Assembly: GCA_965228045.1 (NCBI GenBank)
Contig: OZ245789.1
Location: 3,038,001 to 3,102,000, forward strand
Direction: 5' to 3'
From: JANQEU01 sp965228045
GTDB lineage: Bacteria; Bacteroidota; Bacteroidia; Cytophagales; Cyclobacteriaceae
Length of the DNA stretch: 64,000 bases
Every line of letters begins with the position of its first letter. The first letter of the stretch is position 1. A program made the position numbers and the translations under genes. The notes under the pieces were generated by a model that saw only the letters and a list, made by a program, of their open reading frames with translations, was not told where the DNA came from and did no database searches. This document shows, piece after piece, positions 1-8,033 of this stretch.

Positions 1-1250
1 CTCACGAAAGGATCAAACTCTCTGTTCAATGCAACTTCGGTGATCCCATCGCGAATCATTTCGATCTCATCAATCAATACCAATTCCTTGATCGTTTCAT
101 AAGTTTTCGGTGCGTACTGTCCCAACCTAACTTCATATTCCTCTGCATCCAATTCCTGGTATGCATGTGCAGTAGACAGATCTCCGATATCGGTTATGTA
201 TCCCTCCAGATAGAAATCCGTAGCATTGTCATTTTGAACCTCGCGATTGCCGAAAGCAATGTCTCTGACCGAACCATCATAGTTTACATTTCTAATGATG
301 AGTTCCTGCAAATTCCTACCCTGATTATTGGGGATAGCCATATAATCATTCACAGAATATTGGTCATAAGTGCCATCCGCTATGGATTCCAGTGATGACA
401 AGATCATCATAAAATTGATGCGTCTTATCAGTTGCTTTTCCCTATCACCCAATAAGCCCCCCGATTCTATCAGGATCGTTCTTGTACCCCATTTCTGAAG
501 GTTGTCACCAAATGCCCTCGGCTCAAAATCATCCCAGTAGCGCCCCACGTATCCCGGATAGTACTTTTGGACTTGTTCATTCATCATTCCGATCAATTGC
601 ATCGCATCCTCACGCTTTTCATCTATATCAGTTTCATAGTTATAGGCTGGAGCCAAAACCGATATCGTTGCGGATTTATTGTTCACCTTAGTGGCCCTCC
701 CCTGATCATGAAGATTGAAACCCCAATCCGCATCAAGACTGTCTCTGACCCGCTTGAGGGTTTGCCCCTCCGGAGTCTGCAAGCGCAAAGCGTCCCTATT
801 TATGTCAATCCCCTGCACGTTTCGTCGCTGAAATCGCTCCGCTCCATCAGGATTTAACATCGGAATAAAATGGATGGTTAGCCTGTCTGAAAGTCTTTCC
901 CGGGTACTGTCAAATTCATCTTCAGCTGTCAGGAAATTGAAAATATCCATGAGTGCCATCGTGGCTGTCGGCTCATTGCCATGCATTTGGGACCAGAGCA
1001 AAACCTGAATCGGACCGTCTCCATAGCTAACAAGATATAAAGGTCTATTTTCAACCGAAGCACCGACTTGCTTGTATGCAAGTCCTGAATTTTTGATCAG
1101 GTGCTCAATCTCGTAATGTTTTGAACGTCGGTCCTGAATGCTGACCTCTTTATAGCGATAATGGTTGTCGTAGAAGACGTTTTGGGTTAAGCCAGTCAGC
1201 GGAAAGCCAAGAAGCAAAGTCAGTAGCAGGCGGATACTGTGTCTGGTCAT
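1..1250 (-). CDS. M14-family zinc carboxypeptidase, secreted (C-terminus outside window)
   Basis: Reading down from an ATG at 1250, the frame is open to the window edge (416 codons seen). The first 23 residues form a signal peptide ending near LTGLTQ. The M14 zinc site is present: H90 and E93 in a MHGNEPT motif, and H181 in GFNLHDQGR. NPDG at 133-136 and RRNVQGIDINRD from about 142 supply the substrate-binding arginines, and the general-base Glu is probably the one in ILIESGG. The family removes C-terminal residues from peptides, or acts on peptidoglycan-derived peptides; the substrate here is unknown. It probably acts in the periplasm or outside the cell. The start codon directly abuts the stop of the upstream gene, so the two are likely co-transcribed. 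Confidence 0.9.
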   Translation of the reverse strand, partial: MTRHSIRLLLTLLLGFPLTGLTQNVFYDNHYRYKEVSIQDRRSKHYEIEHLIKNSGLAYKQVGASVENRPLYLVSYGDGPIQVLLWSQMHGNEPTATMALMDIFNFLTAEDEFDSTRERLSDRLTIHFIPMLNPDGAERFQRRNVQGIDINRDALRLQTPEGQTLKRVRDSLDADWGFNLHDQGRATKVNNKSATISVLAPAYNYETDIDEKREDAMQLIGMMNEQVQKYYPGYVGRYWDDFEPRAFGDNLQKWGTRTILIESGGLLGDREKQLIRRINFMMILSSLESIADGTYDQYSVNDYMAIPNNQGRNLQELIIRNVNYDGSVRDIAFGNREVQNDNATDFYLEGYITDIGDLSTAHAYQELDAEEYEVRLGQYAPKTYETIKELVLIDEIEMIRDGITEVALNREFDPFV

Positions 1251-1718
1251 TTAGATTTGGACATAGAGTAAATTGAAATTCAACGGATCGACTCTGTCCA
1301 TTTGCCTTAGCATCCCAAACAGTTCTTCCACTGATCCCATAGTTGCTGTTTTGGATAGTATTTCTTCTTCGTGTTTATCACTGAATTTGTCCACGAGAAG
1401 CGCATACACACTAAAATCCGTATCAGGCTTATCGATCGTGAAGGAGTGACTGAACTTATAATTTACTGTATTGGGATCCTGCAAATTAAATTTCTCATAA
1501 TTATGAAGTGTGATTTTACCATCGATATTGGTCACAACCAACACATAAGCATCAGATCCTTTTACATCGAAAGGCTTCACCACAAAAGAGCCGAGGACAT
1601 GATAGGTCATCTTTCCGGGTTCGCCAAAAGGCTCCTCGCTGGTCACATCCTGTACCATTATTCTATGTCCGCCCTGAAATAATATCAGAGAAAGTAAAAT
1701 ACTAATTATATATGTCAC
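1251..1718 (-). CDS. exported protein of unknown function
   Basis: A 155-residue protein read from a GTG at 1718; an in-frame stop lies six codons upstream and no ATG is available before codon 21. The N-terminus (TYIISILLSLILFQGG) is hydrophobic and looks like a signal sequence, which supports the GTG start. I recognise no domain. The body is polar with beta-rich segments such as SDAYVLVVTNIDG and a helical tail. Its stop codon touches the start of the downstream carboxypeptidase, and the FecR-like gene lies 45 bases upstream on the same strand, so these three may form one transcript. Confidence 0.6.
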   Translation of the reverse strand: MTYIISILLSLILFQGGHRIMVQDVTSEEPFGEPGKMTYHVLGSFVVKPFDVKGSDAYVLVVTNIDGKITLHNYEKFNLQDPNTVNYKFSHSFTIDKPDTDFSVYALLVDKFSDKHEEEILSKTATMGSVEELFGMLRQMDRVDPLNFNLLYVQI

Positions 1719-1763
1719 GTATCTGTTTTTGTTTCAGAACTAAGATAATCAACTTAAATCAAC

Positions 1764-2627
1764 TCAGTTCAGTTCGTAAGTTTCAAGGAACATTTGGTAG
1801 AAACTGGATACCTCAGGGAATTTTTTGGCTCCCATCTCATATTCGCGGATAGCATCTACGAGAAGGTTATTTTCCTCATAAAAGGAAGCCAGTATCAATA
1901 CTTCCAAAGGTGAATTACCACTCATCTCACTTTGCAAACGATCCAGCTTCTCGACCACTGCTGGCATGTCATCAGCTTTTACTTTTTTGATCGTATAGTC
2001 TCCGGAAGTCATATCGGGATCATCCTTTCCACGGACATTAAAGACGAAAAGCCCCATGTCATTTTCGAGGGATGAAAGGTCAAAAGCCAACGACCCGTCT
2101 TCTGTCTCCCTTTGAAGAAAGGTATCCCCAAATATGTTTAAAACGGAGACTGTATACATTGGTGTCTCCGTAGAAGTCTGCCATCTTAAAACACAGGTAT
2201 TGCCAAGCAATTCCGCTTCCTGGGGTAGTGCTACACGAATGTCACCATTGGATCCCAGGCTTCGTTGCGTATTTCGAACACGCTGTTTTTCAGAATCTGA
2301 TAGCCTGGCCATGATAAATTGACCATAACGCTGACTTTCTTCCTGCTTTTCTTTCTTAATTTTCCTCTCCAGCTCCGAAACAGAATAAGAACCGCTCTGC
2401 TCAATATCCAGAATCTTTCCAGATGAATGTACAAGACCCAAATATCCGGTTTCAGTAATGATGATCTGGTCATTTGACCTGAGATTATCACCTGTTGTCA
2501 ATTCTTTGGTTTGAGCACCTTTCATAAGGTTATTCCCTTTACTGATGAGTACAGTGAAGGCGTTTTCCTGAGCAAAAGCATGCATGAACAGGAATTGGAG
2601 GAAGAATAAGGATATTGAGCGAAGCAT
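1764..2627 (-). CDS. exported FecR-like protein with TPR-like tail
   Basis: A 287-residue protein with a clear signal peptide (about 1-19, ending HAFAQ). Residues 22-90 resemble a FecR-type beta domain: a segment of the form VLISKGN, then a hydrophilic region, then GYLGLVHSSGKILDIEQSGSYSV. The middle (about 125-205) looks like a beta sandwich, and the last 60 residues contain one or two TPR-like helical hairpins (LASFYEENNLLVDAIREYE). It is probably periplasmic or anchored at the outer membrane. FecR-like domains are best known from sigma-factor signalling, but no ECF sigma or anti-sigma gene lies nearby, so a signalling role is not supported. Confidence 0.65.
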   Translation of the reverse strand: MLRSISLFFLQFLFMHAFAQENAFTVLISKGNNLMKGAQTKELTTGDNLRSNDQIIITETGYLGLVHSSGKILDIEQSGSYSVSELERKIKKEKQEESQRYGQFIMARLSDSEKQRVRNTQRSLGSNGDIRVALPQEAELLGNTCVLRWQTSTETPMYTVSVLNIFGDTFLQRETEDGSLAFDLSSLENDMGLFVFNVRGKDDPDMTSGDYTIKKVKADDMPAVVEKLDRLQSEMSGNSPLEVLILASFYEENNLLVDAIREYEMGAKKFPEVSSFYQMFLETYELN

Positions 2628-2696
2628 TTGATCTTTGATCTAGTTGGACTACGAAATTAAACAGTTCTCATCCATATTGAAAATGGAAGTGGTATT

Positions 2697-3491
2697 CTAA
2701 TCCAATGGATATACCTCTACCTGATCACAAGTCCCAACAAAGGGCAATCCTTCCTGGTCAAATGCGTACGTTATCAGTCCTACGTAGATCTCATTTGAAA
2801 ACTGGGGAGCAATGCCTGGTAGTTCGCCAGTATCATTGTACAAATTCCATTGATCGAACTCAGGATTTAAATCTGTATTGGGCTCCTGCCAATATACGGT
2901 AATGGTGCGATCAGTATTACCAACAATTCTGATATCCGCCCTACCTAATGGCGTCATATTAGCCCCAATATCATTGACAGATGAAACTCCGTCAACAGTG
3001 TTCTTTCCCTCAATGGTAAAATGCGTGGATCCTCTATGACCCACTACAACATGTGCAGAGTTCGGATCATCCAAATCCGTAACATGAACCTGGACGCCGG
3101 AGAAATTATACTGTGTGCCTGTGGGTAAAAGGGATTCCTGAGAATCCTCTATGGTTCCGATCCCAATGTTCCTGGCGATGAACTCAAAAGGAAATTCCAG
3201 CAAAAGAGCATCAAGTCTGCCCTGCTCCTCGTTAAAATGCAGAGTTTTATTTCCTTCATTATCGAGAACTCTGGCGTGGTACCTTCCCTCCACTTGAGTC
3301 ACCTCTGGAAGGGCGTTTTCATTATTTGTAGTGAATCCTTGAAGCATCCCGTCACCATTGAATTCGTATATCGTTGGTTCGACTACCGGATCTGAAGGTG
3401 CTGACGGCTCTGGTTCTTTGTCATTGCATGAAATGAGCAATACAGTGCAAAGCATAAATGGATAAACGATCTTCTTTGATTTCATGAGCAT
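2697..3491 (-). CDS. lipoprotein of unknown function
   Basis: A 264-residue protein with an SPII signal: a hydrophobic stretch ending LLISC, so Cys22 would be lipidated, followed by an acidic, proline-rich linker (NDKEPEPSAPSDP). The remainder is beta-rich and ends FVGTCDQVEVYPLD. It resembles the lectin/glucanase-like sandwich lipoproteins common in Bacteroidota, but I see no catalytic motif and do not assign one. Two ATGs two codons apart (3491 and 3485) could both serve as start. It is transcribed away from the small plus-strand gene that begins near 3606. Confidence 0.65.
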   Translation of the reverse strand: MLMKSKKIVYPFMLCTVLLISCNDKEPEPSAPSDPVVEPTIYEFNGDGMLQGFTTNNENALPEVTQVEGRYHARVLDNEGNKTLHFNEEQGRLDALLLEFPFEFIARNIGIGTIEDSQESLLPTGTQYNFSGVQVHVTDLDDPNSAHVVVGHRGSTHFTIEGKNTVDGVSSVNDIGANMTPLGRADIRIVGNTDRTITVYWQEPNTDLNPEFDQWNLYNDTGELPGIAPQFSNEIYVGLITYAFDQEGLPFVGTCDQVEVYPLD

Positions 3492-3605
3492 CTGGTTTTT
3501 CTGATTCTGGAATTGCTTTTGATATCGGAAAACGACCGATTGTAACCCTTTCGGTTCTCTATTGGATGATCTTGGTTAATATTGCCCGCTGTAAACTGTT
3601 CCGTG

Positions 3606-3851
3606 ATGTTTGGATTCTTCAAGAAAAAACCGAAAGAGAAATCACCTCCTCAACTCCTGGACCTTAATGGCAATCCAATTGAAGAGGGTGATGTGGTAAT
3701 CGCCCATAGATACGAATTGAACAAATCAAAAGTTACCCTGGAAGGACTACAATATTTCTATGTTTCCGAAAAGGATGGAAAGAAAGTGAGCTATGTGAAA
3801 ATGATTGATGCCATCACAGGCAATCAGAAAGTGACTAAAGAATTGAATTAA
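3606..3851 (+). CDS. small cytoplasmic protein of unknown function
   Basis: An 81-residue basic protein. I take the ATG at 3606 (MFGFFKKKPKEK) as the start; a TTG eight codons earlier would only add a poor leader. After the lysine-rich N-terminus comes a small beta-rich module (LLDLNGNPIEEGDVVIAHRYELNKSKVTLEG), which reads like an SH3-like or KOW-like barrel. No signal peptide or membrane segment is seen. It ends 9 bases from the convergent small membrane gene. Confidence 0.55.
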   Translation: MFGFFKKKPKEKSPPQLLDLNGNPIEEGDVVIAHRYELNKSKVTLEGLQYFYVSEKDGKKVSYVKMIDAITGNQKVTKELN

Positions 3852-3860
3852 ATTCCAACA

Positions 3861-4022
3861 TCATTTACGTGATTTGACAATTCCCAGTATCCCGATAGCA
3901 AAGGATAAAACACAGGCAGCCGATAACAATCCTATTTTGAAATCCAGGTCAAAAACCAGTCGGGCAACTATCAACAATGCCAATATAAGACCTAAACCTA
4001 AGTAGAGTTTGGGTGATTTCAC
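3861..4022 (-). CDS. small two-helix membrane protein
   Basis: A 53-residue reading frame starting at a GTG (4022) and ending in TGA at 3861. It has two hydrophobic helices (LYLGLGLILALLIVARLVF and about 29-48, IGLLSAACVLSFAIGILGIV) separated by a short DLDFK turn, with positive charge at both ends. The start lies 8 bases past the stop of the upstream FISUMP protein on the same strand, which suggests translational coupling. It fills an otherwise empty 180-base gap. The hydrophobicity pattern supports a real gene. No family is recognised. Confidence 0.5.
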   Translation of the reverse strand: MKSPKLYLGLGLILALLIVARLVFDLDFKIGLLSAACVLSFAIGILGIVKSRK

Positions 4023-4030
4023 GGAATCGA

Positions 4031-4615
4031 CTATTCATGGTTTCGAATGCACCTTGCAGCGTTTCTGGTTAGCTTACCAGACTTACCATGATATATTTCA
4101 CCCGTACCGTCATGGATGATTATCAATCCTGCTTCTTTTGCCGTTTTCTCCTCCGAATCCCAATAATATCCTTCAATACCTACGCCATGGAAATGTCCGT
4201 CTGGTCTGGTAAACCCGGCGTACTGCAGGTTGAGTCCGCTTTCACCACCTTCTTTAAGCGCATCTCCGGCTTTATGTATCCCGCCATAAAGTGCAAATAA
4301 ATCAAGCCAATCATTTGCCGTAGGGACCCTCCATCCCTCCGGACAGGCAGCCAACGCCCCTTCATAGTTGTAGATACGACCGTATTTCTCACAATACGCT
4401 TCAATGTCACGATAACAGAATGAGTGCTCTACTTCATATTTAAGATTTTCTGCAAACCAAACCCTTCTACGGTCCAGTCCACTTCCATCCTCTACTAGTC
4501 GGAATGTGACAGTCTTGTATGTGCGACCATCTCTGGTATCCGTAAATGTCCCTTGCTCCTGAGCCTGAACCAAAAAGAACCCAACAAAAAGAGCAGCAAA
4601 TAGCGTAATTTTCAT
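4031..4615 (-). CDS. FISUMP-domain exported protein
   Basis: A 194-residue protein from the ATG at 4615, giving a clean signal peptide (MKITLFAALFVGFFLVQAQ); an upstream in-frame start would add a non-signal leader. The mature part matches the Fibrobacter succinogenes major paralogous domain: FTDTRDGRTYKTV, then WFAENLKYE, then YNYEGALAACPEGWRVPTANDW, ending with AARCIRN. The Cys residues probably form disulfides. The domain is common in surface and periplasmic proteins of Bacteroidota and has no established enzymatic role. The downstream two-helix membrane gene may be coupled to it. Confidence 0.85.
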   Translation of the reverse strand: MKITLFAALFVGFFLVQAQEQGTFTDTRDGRTYKTVTFRLVEDGSGLDRRRVWFAENLKYEVEHSFCYRDIEAYCEKYGRIYNYEGALAACPEGWRVPTANDWLDLFALYGGIHKAGDALKEGGESGLNLQYAGFTRPDGHFHGVGIEGYYWDSEEKTAKEAGLIIIHDGTGEIYHGKSGKLTRNAARCIRNHE

Positions 4616-4710
4616 TCTCTCAATTTTTTCCAACGTCAAATATAACCACCAAAGGGAAAATAGCACGATTAAGGGGAATCGCTCAAAATTTAAGTGCGTA
4701 ACTTTGTAAA

Positions 4711-7590
4711 ATGATACGCTATTTTGGAATTATCCTACTCCTTCCTCTGTCTTTGACCAGTTTCGCTCAGGAATTTCGTGAGGATAGCTTAAATAGACTA
4801 TTAGAAACGGAAGAAATCACTCCAGCATTAATTGACAGACTCAATCAGGAATCCAATGCGGTGATGGCTGAAAACCATCACTGGGGACTGGAGATTAACA
4901 AAATGGCACTTGAGTTGGCGGACTCTATTAATTATCCGCTAGGGGAATTCAGGGCGCTGTCCATTCGCGGTAATTCCTTTTGGAATGTCGGACTACAGGA
5001 TCTTGCCTTAAGCTACTATCTTAAGGCGTTGGAGATCGATGTAGAGAATAATGCAGTTGGTTATGCCTCCATTAACAATAATCTTGGGGAAGTTTTTAAG
5101 AAGAAAAATGACTTTCCGCAGGCACTCTACTACTATCGACAGGCATGGAAGATTGTGGAAACACAGTTACCTGACAGATACCCATCCATTTTATCATACA
5201 ACATAGCGGAGCTCTATTTGCTTTGGGGCAATATAGATTCGGCGGAATTCTATTACGACACTTCTAACCGCTTCGCTATTCTGGATAAGAATGACAGGGG
5301 TCTTGCTTATTCCCTTCAGGGTAAGGGAGAGATACAACAACTGCGCAATAATCTAAGCGATGCCATAGAAAACCATAAAGCAGCTAAGGAAATAAGAATT
5401 AGAATCGAGGACCATAGAGGCATCATCCAATCCTGTTTTGAACTTGGAGAATGCTATATGCGCATAAATGATTTCACCAAGGCGATGAAGGAGTTTGATG
5501 AAGCAGAGGAAATAGCCAGTCGTGTTAATGCCAATGACCTGCTGATAGATGTGTATTCTCTGAAAGCAGAGCTCCTTGAAAAACAGGGGATGCCCGGAGA
5601 CGCCAACGGTTACTTGCGAATGCAGCAGCAATTGCAGGACAGTCTGCACAATTACTCATTTATCAACAGTCTGGAAAACACAAGGCAAGCTTTACAATCT
5701 GAAGTCAGATTAGCAGAAAACCAGCTGCTTAAGGAACAGCGAGCCAGCCAGGAAAAAGAAAACCAGTTTCAAATTGCGATCATCATCATGATTTCAATTT
5801 TAGTCCTGATGCTCATCCTGGTTTTGTTTATTTTCTACCAACGTCAACGATTTTCACAAAGAAACAATCAGAAGCTTAGTGAGTTTAACCGCATCATTTC
5901 CAGAAAAAATCAGGAAATCGAAAACATCAATAAAGGTCTTGACGAACGATTGAAAAACACTTCGAAGATGCTCTATGAGAGCCAGGAAGTCACACGACTT
6001 GGTAGCTGGGAATTTGATGTGAAAAGCCGGTTATTAAATTTCACAAGCGAGATATTCAAACAACTTGGTTGGAAAGTTAAGCCAAGTGTTACGTTTGAAA
6101 TGATCCGTAAACTTATCAGTTTCGAAGATTACTTACTTCTCAAAGCCAGTGCATTCGAAACGATCAGAGAATCTACCAAAGTGACATGCAGAATCAGGAT
6201 CAGGGTAAGTCCCGGTAAATACACATATCTGAATGTCAGTTTTCTTCCGGAATTTCATGAAGGTCAGCTGGTACGTTTATTCGGTACCAGTCAGGACATC
6301 AATGAACAGGTGAAACAAGAAGAACAGGAATCAAAGATCGTCCAATCATTGCTGGAGCAATCAAGTTCTGCCAACCTTCGTAAGCTTGAATTCCACAAGT
6401 TCCTGCAGGATCTTTTAGGCCAGGCTATTGAGATTCTGGACGTGACCAGGGCAGGTTTCTGGAACTACAAGAAAAATGAGTTGGCTATCCAGAATTTTCA
6501 GACCATTGATACCCGCAGCGACGAGCTGGAGTCAGGTCATGTGATTTATGAAGAACTCTATCCCTCGTATTTCTCCCACCTTTTCGAAGAAAGGGTTATG
6601 GCCATTGATGACATTTGGAATGACCCCAGGTCGAAGGAAATTACCAGATCCTATCTCCAGGATTACGACATCAAATCTATGCTGAGTGCACCTGTGATCC
6701 TGGATGGGGAATTTCTCGGGGTGCTAGTGTTGGAAAAGACCGGTAATCATCATGGCTGGAATTTTCAGGAAAAGGGTTATGCCACATCCTTATCAGATAT
6801 CATCGCCAACGCCTTCTCCACTTACCAGGTCATCCAACTTGAAGAAGAAAAGCTGCAATTAATCGAAAACCTCACCACGAAAAATCGTGACCTGGAAGAG
6901 TTTGGTTATATGATTTCACACCATCTAAGAGGACCACTCACTCAAATTATTGGGTTCACAAACATCATTTCAGATCCGAATTTTGCGGATATTCAGTCGG
7001 AGATCGTAGATAGAATAAACAATGCTGCAAAGAAACTGGACAACATCATAAAGGACCTTAGTTATATCCTGGAGGATAATGAACTTTTTGAGAACCCGGA
7101 AACCATCAATCTGTTACAGGTTCTCAAATCCGTAAAGGATGGATTTGGAAACGAAATAAATAAATCCGGTGCAATATTTGAGTATGACATCGACCCTAAT
7201 CAGGAAATACATACAAGTGAAAAAATCTTATTCCGGGCCCTGCAAAATGTACTTTCTAACGCGATAAAATTCAGAGATCCGGGCAGACGACTTGTAATAG
7301 CTATTTCCTGCAGAGAGCTTACTGATTCACTGGAAATATCTATAAAAGATAACGGGATCGGTATTGACCTTGAAATGGTGGGTGACAAGATCTTTAAAAT
7401 GTACCAGCGTTTTAACCTCGGGATTTCAGGAAAGGGTCTAGGTCTTTATCTGACCAAAAAAGACCTTGATAAAATTGGTGGCAAGATTTCAGTAGAAAGT
7501 TCTGTGGATGAAGGGTCAACTTTTATCATCCAGTTATCAAAGAGCTCAAAAATCTCTAAGGAATCAATTCTTAGTAAAGTGAGCAGATAA
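4711..7590 (+). CDS. TPR-PAS-GAF sensor histidine kinase
   Basis: A 959-residue sensor kinase. Order: signal peptide (1-20), periplasmic TPR array (about 70-330), a coiled segment, one transmembrane helix (about 355-377), a cytoplasmic coiled coil, a PAS-like domain (about 424-535), a GAF domain (about 550-710), then the kinase core. The phosphoacceptor is H737 in SHHLRGPLTQ, with a second His replacing the usual acidic residue, as is frequent in this phylum. The ATPase part has an N box (NVLSNAIKFRD), DNGIGI and GKGLGLYLTKK. No receiver is fused, so it must pass phosphate to a separate protein. The converging receiver gene at 7564-7962 overlaps its last 27 bases and is the nearest candidate partner. 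Confidence 0.92.
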   Translation: MIRYFGIILLLPLSLTSFAQEFREDSLNRLLETEEITPALIDRLNQESNAVMAENHHWGLEINKMALELADSINYPLGEFRALSIRGNSFWNVGLQDLALSYYLKALEIDVENNAVGYASINNNLGEVFKKKNDFPQALYYYRQAWKIVETQLPDRYPSILSYNIAELYLLWGNIDSAEFYYDTSNRFAILDKNDRGLAYSLQGKGEIQQLRNNLSDAIENHKAAKEIRIRIEDHRGIIQSCFELGECYMRINDFTKAMKEFDEAEEIASRVNANDLLIDVYSLKAELLEKQGMPGDANGYLRMQQQLQDSLHNYSFINSLENTRQALQSEVRLAENQLLKEQRASQEKENQFQIAIIIMISILVLMLILVLFIFYQRQRFSQRNNQKLSEFNRIISRKNQEIENINKGLDERLKNTSKMLYESQEVTRLGSWEFDVKSRLLNFTSEIFKQLGWKVKPSVTFEMIRKLISFEDYLLLKASAFETIRESTKVTCRIRIRVSPGKYTYLNVSFLPEFHEGQLVRLFGTSQDINEQVKQEEQESKIVQSLLEQSSSANLRKLEFHKFLQDLLGQAIEILDVTRAGFWNYKKNELAIQNFQTIDTRSDELESGHVIYEELYPSYFSHLFEERVMAIDDIWNDPRSKEITRSYLQDYDIKSMLSAPVILDGEFLGVLVLEKTGNHHGWNFQEKGYATSLSDIIANAFSTYQVIQLEEEKLQLIENLTTKNRDLEEFGYMISHHLRGPLTQIIGFTNIISDPNFADIQSEIVDRINNAAKKLDNIIKDLSYILEDNELFENPETINLLQVLKSVKDGFGNEINKSGAIFEYDIDPNQEIHTSEKILFRALQNVLSNAIKFRDPGRRLVIAISCRELTDSLEISIKDNGIGIDLEMVGDKIFKMYQRFNLGISGKGLGLYLTKKDLDKIGGKISVESSVDEGSTFIIQLSKSSKISKESILSKVSR

Positions 7591-7962
7591 AATATCCTCA
7601 AGCATATCCCGGCTTAGTGGCTTTGATTTAAAGCCGTCAATTTTCTCAATTTCCGCTGCCCGTTCTTTATCTACTGGATTGATACTGGAAGTAAGCACAA
7701 TAAGTTTGACTCCCTCCAATTCCAGCTTCTCATATTGCTTCAAAAAATCCCAGCCATTCATTATTGGCATATTCAGATCGAGAAGAATCAAGTCCGGAAG
7801 TACTCCGGATTTTCTGGCATCCTCAAGGTATTCGAGAGCCTCTTTCGCACTACTGTTAACCACCAACTCTTCCGCGCAGTTTGCCTGCCGTATGATTATA
7901 CCATTCAGGAAGTTGGTGGGTTCATCATCATCGATAAGTAGAATTTTTTTCAACTTTTTCAA
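7564..7962 (-). CDS. single-domain response regulator (receiver only)
   Basis: A 132-residue CheY-like receiver with no output domain. The acidic pocket is DDD at 11-13, the phosphoacceptor is D62 in LLDLNMP, followed by the switch Thr/Ser in LIVLTSS and the conserved Lys in FKSKPL. Stand-alone receivers of this rcp1-like type often shuttle phosphate or regulate kinases allosterically. Its 3' end overlaps the 3' end of the histidine kinase gene on the other strand by 27 bases, so the two transcripts must be antisense there. Pairing with that kinase is inferred from position only. Confidence 0.9.
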   Translation of the reverse strand: MKKLKKILLIDDDEPTNFLNGIIIRQANCAEELVVNSSAKEALEYLEDARKSGVLPDLILLDLNMPIMNGWDFLKQYEKLELEGVKLIVLTSSINPVDKERAAEIEKIDGFKSKPLSRDMLEDILSAHFTKN

Positions 7963-8033
7963 ATTCGAATAATGAGATCCTAAAGAGCTAAAGTTAGTCT
8001 ATTCACCTAATTATTCAACCATAAGGCACGGAA

